The notes under the pieces were generated by a model. The model was not told where the DNA came from, did no database searches, and saw only the letters and a program-made list of their open reading frames with translations. A program made the position numbers and the translations under genes. Shown here piece after piece: positions 60,096 through 64,000 of a stretch of 64,000 nt of DNA; positions within the stretch are counted from its first letter, which is position 1, and each line of letters opens with the position of its first letter. The DNA comes from DATMAM01 sp035559995 (lineage in GTDB: Bacteria > Desulfobacterota > Binatia > UBA9968), in the NCBI GenBank assembly GCA_035559995.1, contig DATMAM010000032.1, positions 1 through 64,000 on the forward strand. Reading direction: 5' to 3'.

Positions 60096-60374
60096 TCAGG
60101 GGAGCAGATGTTTCGAGCGCGCGACGCTGGCGCGCTGAGGAGCGGAGTGATAATAGCGGCGCACGCCGAAGTAATAGCAACAACCCTCGCTGTCGAGATC
60201 GTTGTTGAAGGTGCGCAACTGGCCGTCTTGAAAACGGATGCGCACAAGGCAGGTTCCGCCGGGAACGACCGACGTCATCACCTCGACGACCACGCCCACT
60301 CCCCATTGGTGATACGCGTTGTGCGTGACTTCGTCGCCGACGCCGAGAAAAAGTCTTTTTCGCTCCGCAGGCAT
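60096..60374 (-). CDS. small beta-rich protein, DUF3553-like
   Basis: 92 residues from ATG at 60374. LGVGDEVTHNAYHQWGVGVVVEVMTSVVPGGTCLVRIRFQDGQLRTFNN reads as one small SH3-like or CarD/Tudor-like barrel and resembles DUF3553, a domain also found at the C terminus of UvrD-type helicases. No signal peptide, so cytosolic. A role in nucleic-acid or protein binding is a guess from that fold. A TTG three codons earlier is less likely. Confidence 0.68.
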   Translation of the reverse strand: MPAERKRLFLGVGDEVTHNAYHQWGVGVVVEVMTSVVPGGTCLVRIRFQDGQLRTFNNDLDSEGCCYYFGVRRYYHSAPQRASVARSKHLLP

Positions 60375-60443
60375 CTTCGGCAAAATAACAGGCTTTGCTG
60401 ATCAGATCAACACGGTTTGCCGAAAATCGCTCGCTGGCCCGCG

Positions 60444-60923
60444 TCACGTTCGCTCCCTGATCAGCGGCATCTCGATGAAGTCTTTCTTTTCGGCGCTCCA
60501 CGCGTAGGCGCGCACCTGTTTGACCGCGCGGTCGTAAACGGAAACGACGATTTGCGCGGCCTCGGGGTACGTGGGCTCGCCAAAAGGGGTCGCCCCCGCC
60601 TTGTCCTCCTCGGAGAAGTACGCATCGTGGTTCGGGTGCGAGTGATAGAACGCCTTCAGTCTGGCGCCGCTCGCCTCGGCGGAACTCAAGATCGCGGCAA
60701 GCTCCCGCGGGTCCATCGCGTAAGCGATCGTGGCATCGCGCGGGTTCTGGCCCGGGTCTTCCCGGTGGAGCCTGTTTTGAATGTTGCGGCAGCGTATCAC
60801 TTGATCGCCGCGCGCGCCGCTGACGACCACGCCGCAGCATTCTTCGGGAAAGCACTCGAGCGCGTGGCGCGAGATCTCGCTCCAAGCTTCGGCGCTAAGC
60901 GTGAGTCGGGGCGCTGTCTCCAT
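60444..60923 (-). CDS. M67-family (JAB1/MPN+) metallopeptidase
   Basis: 159 residues with the complete JAMM site: Glu in CFPEECCGVV, His-x-His in FYHSHPNHDAYFSEEDKAG with the following Ser and Asp. Bacterial members often remove C-terminal residues or process ubiquitin-like sulfur carriers such as ThiS/MoaD/CysO. No such carrier or E1-like gene is adjacent here, so the partner must be elsewhere. Confidence 0.9.
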   Translation of the reverse strand: METAPRLTLSAEAWSEISRHALECFPEECCGVVVSGARGDQVIRCRNIQNRLHREDPGQNPRDATIAYAMDPRELAAILSSAEASGARLKAFYHSHPNHDAYFSEEDKAGATPFGEPTYPEAAQIVVSVYDRAVKQVRAYAWSAEKKDFIEMPLIRERT

Positions 60924-61152
60924 GAGGGCGAATCGTCTGTGGAACTCTCTATCATAGCCGAAGGCCGCCTGCCATTGCCCGCGCGCGCTCTCGATCGCCG
61001 CCCCTTCGACCGCTCAGGGCGGGCGGGTGCAAGATGGATCGCGCCATCGAGCGCGGCCAAGTACCCTCGGAGAAGCGCTTCGATTGCGCCCGGGCGCGCA
61101 AGAGAAGTTCGCGGTCAAGCGACTGGCCTTTGCGCGGCGTGACGGCAGGCGA

Positions 61153-61800
61153 TCAGGCGGCTTCCCAAGGAGAGGGCGGGAGCCGGTTGTTGCGGTACGC
61201 GTCGTAAGTGGAAAGCACCCTGGTCGCGTAGTCTTCGGGAATTTCCTGCTCCTCATCGAGGATCTTCCGCGTTTTGGTCGGGCCCCAGTTGTACGCGACG
61301 AGCGCAAGCCGCAGATCTCTAAACTTCTTCTTGAGATAGCTCAAGTACGAGACGCCGATTTTGATGTTGGTGCTCGGGTCATGAAGAAAATGAGGGTTTT
61401 TGGCCTCGGCCTTGAAGTCCGTCAGCGGGCCGCCGTTTTGCGCGAGCTCGTCGACGACATCCGGGCGAACCTGCATCAGGCCGCGCGCCCCGCGATGCGA
61501 AACCGCTTCCGTTTGAAAGCGGCTTTCCACATCGATGAGCGCCACCACCAGCATCGGATCGATCGCGGCGTTGCGGCTCTCGCGGCTGATGGCGCGCGCG
61601 ATCTTCCAGGCATGCTTTTCGCCCAGATCGGCCCGCTTAAGCTTGATCAGCGAATAGATCTTTAAGATTTCCTTCCCGGTTTTGCCGGACTTGGCGAGGT
61701 CTTCCAGGCGGTTTCGCCCGTTTATTTTTTTCGGAAACAAGCACTCGGCGAGAATAAACGCCAAAAAAAGAGCCGGCAGGATTCGCGACAGGCTGGTCAT
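61153..61800 (-). CDS. lytic transglycosylase (SLT domain)
   Basis: 215 residues. An N-terminal hydrophobic segment (ILPALFLAFILAECLF), a charged helical linker and an SLT domain with the catalytic Glu in DVESRF, GARGLMQVRPDV and AYNWGP. Cuts the glycan strands of murein from the periplasmic side. LAEC could serve as a lipobox but the flanking sequence is not typical. Head of a minus-strand series ending with tpx. Confidence 0.9.
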   Translation of the reverse strand: MTSLSRILPALFLAFILAECLFPKKINGRNRLEDLAKSGKTGKEILKIYSLIKLKRADLGEKHAWKIARAISRESRNAAIDPMLVVALIDVESRFQTEAVSHRGARGLMQVRPDVVDELAQNGGPLTDFKAEAKNPHFLHDPSTNIKIGVSYLSYLKKKFRDLRLALVAYNWGPTKTRKILDEEQEIPEDYATRVLSTYDAYRNNRLPPSPWEAA

Positions 61801-62121
61801 AGGATCGAATCGCGGCTGAAAGCAGCCGCAGCTTAAAGGGAGCGCTCTTCGGCCGGTCGGGAAAAGCTATCAGCGTCCAAAGAGAGTGTCAATACGTCTC
61901 GAGGCTTTGTGCTGTCTCACGGGCGGGAAGTCTGGCCGCCGGCTTTGGATCCGATCGGCCGAAGATCCGCAGCGCGAACTCTCTCGCGCGGGCCGCACGC
62001 CGCCTTCAAGGCGCCTGACATTGCCAGCTTGCCGCCGGGACGAAACTTCCATTGCCGCCTCGTTTCTCGCGCAATTTCCGTTGACGCACAAAGCGAGCGT
62101 GCGCTATAGGTCGGGACAAAC
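61801..62121. other. gene-free divergent intergenic region
   Basis: No gene is supported in these ~320 bp between the divergent transglycosylase and binding-protein genes. The right end carries the TTGACG/TATAGG promoter. No repeat or hairpin family seen elsewhere in the window occurs here. Confidence 0.55.
62081..62110 (+). promoter_or_regulatory. promoter of the binding-protein-like gene
   Basis: TTGACG (62081-62086), 18-nt spacer, TATAGG (62105-62110); the GTG start follows 11 nt later, so the leader is extremely short or absent. Confidence 0.5.
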
Positions 62122-63009
62122 GTGGCGCTCGTGAAAATTCACGTGTTGTACGGCCACCTCGAGGGACGAGCCGGCTTTGCGCGCGACCCCACGGGCTTTC
62201 TTGCGCTCGAGGCCGGGATCTTTCGCGAACATGGGCTCGACGTCTCCTGGGAACACGTGCAGGGAACCGAAGAGCGCCAGCGGCGGCTGGAAAACGGCTC
62301 GGCCGATATCTCGCTTGTCGTCGGGCGCGCGGCGCTACAGCACTACTTGAAGTCGCAGACCACCCGGCTTCTCGGCTCATCGATGAACAGTTGCCCTTAT
62401 TATCTCGTCGCGCAGCCGGGCATCGGCGAGGTCCGCGGCCTTCGCGGATGCGCGCTCGCGTGCCGCGAAAGCGTCGGGCGCGGCGCCCCGCTCGAGCGGC
62501 TTTTGCGCGAAAGGGGTGGCGGCGGCGAGATTGCCGTCGATTTTGTCGCCGGGGATCAGCACGCGTTTGACGCGCTCGTCGGCGGCGCCGCGGCGGGCGC
62601 CCTCCTGCCGCGCCCTTACGCGCTTGTTGCGGAGGAGCGGGGGTTCCGACGCGTGAGCGAGTGGCCTGACGCGGTCGACGATCCTCTGCCGGTCACGCTC
62701 GAGACGACGGCGCGCCTCGCCGGCGCGCGCTACGACGACTATCGGCTCTATCTCGCGGCGCACCGCGCGGCCATCCGCTACGCCAAACAGGACCGCGCCG
62801 CAACCGTTGCGATGCTCGGCCGCCGGTTTGGTCATTCAGCGTGGCTTGCCGGCAAGATCTACGGGGAATACCTCGTCTGGCTCGACGATCGCTTGACGGT
62901 CGTTTTCGGGAAACTCGAAGCGCTGGCGGCTCAGGTCTGTCCAGAGTTTCCCGGCGGCGCGCGCCGGTTGGCGGCCGAATGGATCGCGCCCGGAGCCGTT
63001 CGCGAGTAA
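62122..63009 (+). CDS. NMT1/ThiY-like solute-binding fold protein without a signal peptide
   Basis: 295 residues. VKIHVLYGHLEGRAGFARDPTGFLALEAGIFREHGLDVSWEHVQG and the ADISLVVGRAALQHYL stretch match the two-lobed NMT1/SsuA-like binding proteins, and the length fits the mature domain. Yet the protein begins directly with the first beta strand and no signal or lipobox precedes it (GTG start with promoter immediately upstream), so it should be cytosolic. It could be a cytosolic sensor or enzyme of this fold. No transporter genes are adjacent. Confidence 0.8.
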   Translation: MALVKIHVLYGHLEGRAGFARDPTGFLALEAGIFREHGLDVSWEHVQGTEERQRRLENGSADISLVVGRAALQHYLKSQTTRLLGSSMNSCPYYLVAQPGIGEVRGLRGCALACRESVGRGAPLERLLRERGGGGEIAVDFVAGDQHAFDALVGGAAAGALLPRPYALVAEERGFRRVSEWPDAVDDPLPVTLETTARLAGARYDDYRLYLAAHRAAIRYAKQDRAATVAMLGRRFGHSAWLAGKIYGEYLVWLDDRLTVVFGKLEALAAQVCPEFPGGARRLAAEWIAPGAVRE

Positions 63010-63087
63010 AGTAGCGCGGGCTTCGAGTTTTCGCTGCCCCGGCGGAGCTCGAAACCGACGAGGGCGCGCCGGCGCGGCGCGCTTGGG

Positions 63088-64000
63088 CTAGCGCGGAATG
63101 ATCAGCACCTGGCCGATGTTGAGGAGGCGGGTTTTTTTGAGGCCGTTGGCCTCGGCGATCTCTTCCACGGAGGCCTCATAGCGGCGGGCGATTTGATAGA
63201 GCGTTTCGCCGCGCTTCACTTTATGCCGTAACATCGCCTGCTCCACCGGCTCGCGGACCGGCTGGGCTGGGGCGAATTTCTCGCCGGAGATTTTCACGCG
63301 GTAGCCTCGCGGCAGGACGGCGATCCTGGCGCTCAGCGCGGGATTCCACTCAAGAAATCGGGCGAGCGGAACGCCCGCGGACTTGAGGAGCGCGTGGACG
63401 GGTGTCGGCTTTTCGAGCGCGATCTCCTGCAGCGAAAGCGGGGCGTCGGGTTCCAGGCCGGGAAAGTAGCGCTCGCGGTTCTGCGCCACATGAAGCGCCG
63501 CGAGGAATTCGGCGTAAAAGTTTTTTGACGCAAATCCCCACGTGCGGCTCTCGTAAAGGCGAATGAGATCGACGAGATTGTTCGAGCCGACCTGTTCCAC
63601 GCCGCGGGCGACGCCCTCGGCGCCGTGATTGTAAGCTGTGATGGCGAGCGGCCAGCTGCCCAGCGCCTCGTAGTTCTCCTTCAGAAAAAGGGCCGCGGCG
63701 CGCGTCGATTCGATCGGGTCCTTACGCTCGTCGATGTGCCTGTCAATGCGGAGAAATCGCCTTCCCGTCGAGCGAATGAATTGCCACATGCCGACGGCGC
63801 CTGCCGACGAGCGCGCCTGAATGTTAAAAGAAGATTCCACCAGCGGGAGGTAGGCGAGTTCGACCGGAAGTCCGTGATCGCGAAAAATCTGCTGCATCTG
63901 CCCGAGGTAGCGCCTGGAGCGCACGAGCCCTTCTACGAAGCGCTCCTTGATCCCCCGCTGCCCCCGCACGCGATGCTCGTCGATCTCGAGCGCGGCAGCC
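63088..64000 (-). CDS. membrane-bound lytic transglycosylase D (MltD-like), 5' end outside the window
   Basis: The frame is open to the window edge. Visible residues hold an SLT domain (catalytic Glu in LPLVESSFN, SSAGAVGMWQFI, AITAYNHG) and a C-terminal LysM repeat (KVKRGETLYQIARRYEASVEEIAEANG) ending IPR. The segment between them (TPVHALLKSAGVPLARFLEWNPAL) is a degenerate LysM-like element usual in MltD. A GTG at 63969 is an internal candidate, but conserved-looking sequence (EIDEHRVRGQRG) continues upstream, so the gene is treated as partial. Confidence 0.9.
   Translation of the reverse strand, partial: AAALEIDEHRVRGQRGIKERFVEGLVRSRRYLGQMQQIFRDHGLPVELAYLPLVESSFNIQARSSAGAVGMWQFIRSTGRRFLRIDRHIDERKDPIESTRAAALFLKENYEALGSWPLAITAYNHGAEGVARGVEQVGSNNLVDLIRLYESRTWGFASKNFYAEFLAALHVAQNRERYFPGLEPDAPLSLQEIALEKPTPVHALLKSAGVPLARFLEWNPALSARIAVLPRGYRVKISGEKFAPAQPVREPVEQAMLRHKVKRGETLYQIARRYEASVEEIAEANGLKKTRLLNIGQVLIIPR

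Overview
The window is high-GC, densely coded chromosomal DNA from a Gram-negative-type bacterium (lipoprotein signals, murein hydrolases with LysM, periplasmic binding proteins). Two conserved housekeeping blocks point to a deltaproteobacterium-like lineage: xerC-hslV-hslU-arg-lysA-dap, and ispE-spoVG-tRNA-Gln-prs-rplY-pth-rpsF-ssb-rpsR-DUF2232-rplI. The abundance of amidohydrolases, class II aldolase, FAH-fold enzymes and orphan solute-binding proteins would fit an uncultured soil or sediment group such as the Binatota-like deltaproteobacteria. That placement is inference, not proof.

Layout. 0-3.4 kb: lipoprotein, alpha/beta hydrolase and a secreted PQQ-type sugar dehydrogenase. 3.5-16.9 kb: XerC recombinase, HslUV protease, then almost uninterrupted arginine (argB, D, F, G, H) and lysine/diaminopimelate (lysA, dapF, dapA, dapB) synthesis, with a small lipoprotein just before lysA. 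17-21 kb: a SWIM/SNF2 helicase, then a 0.7-kb intergenic cluster of hairpin repeats that also flank a small GIY-YIG nuclease gene. 21-26.5 kb: a dienelactone-hydrolase-like enzyme and two tandem E1alpha/E1beta pairs of 2-oxoacid/acetoin dehydrogenase type without E2/E3. 26.5-37.8 kb: an accessory catabolic island (meta-cleavage-type hydrolase, class II aldolase, isochorismatase-fold enzyme, BNR protein, three amidohydrolases, FAH-family enzyme, enolase-superfamily enzyme, two ferric-type binding proteins, one of them broken). 38-45.7 kb: the isoprenoid/PRPP/ribosomal-protein block with one tRNA-Gln(TTG), ending in an EamA transporter that has no ordinary start codon. 45.7-54 kb: a wrecked KefB-type antiporter, a polar amino-acid ABC transporter with fused binding protein and permease, and a complete livKHMGF-type branched-chain amino-acid ABC operon. 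54-64 kb: envelope and housekeeping genes (M23 peptidase, 3-methyladenine glycosylase, FAD oxidase, M48 lipoprotein protease, FmdB zinc ribbon, thiol peroxidase, M67 peptidase, two lytic transglycosylases, one cytosolic-looking binding protein).

The most unusual element is the 20.0-21.0 kb region. At least eleven short units share CCCGAGTAG-[perfect or near-perfect hairpin with a 3-nt loop]-CGTATC. Their flanks are constant and their hairpin arms differ from unit to unit. They surround the GIY-YIG gene, with a 40-bp copy on one side matching a copy on the other at 38 of 40 positions. GTAG at the foot of each hairpin recalls REP sequences moved by RAYT transposases, but the only nuclease present is GIY-YIG. 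Two further dispersed repeat families, two genes with internal deletions (a binding protein and KefB) and the start-less EamA gene are the other points worth checking. No rRNA, CRISPR array, prophage or classical insertion sequence is visible.
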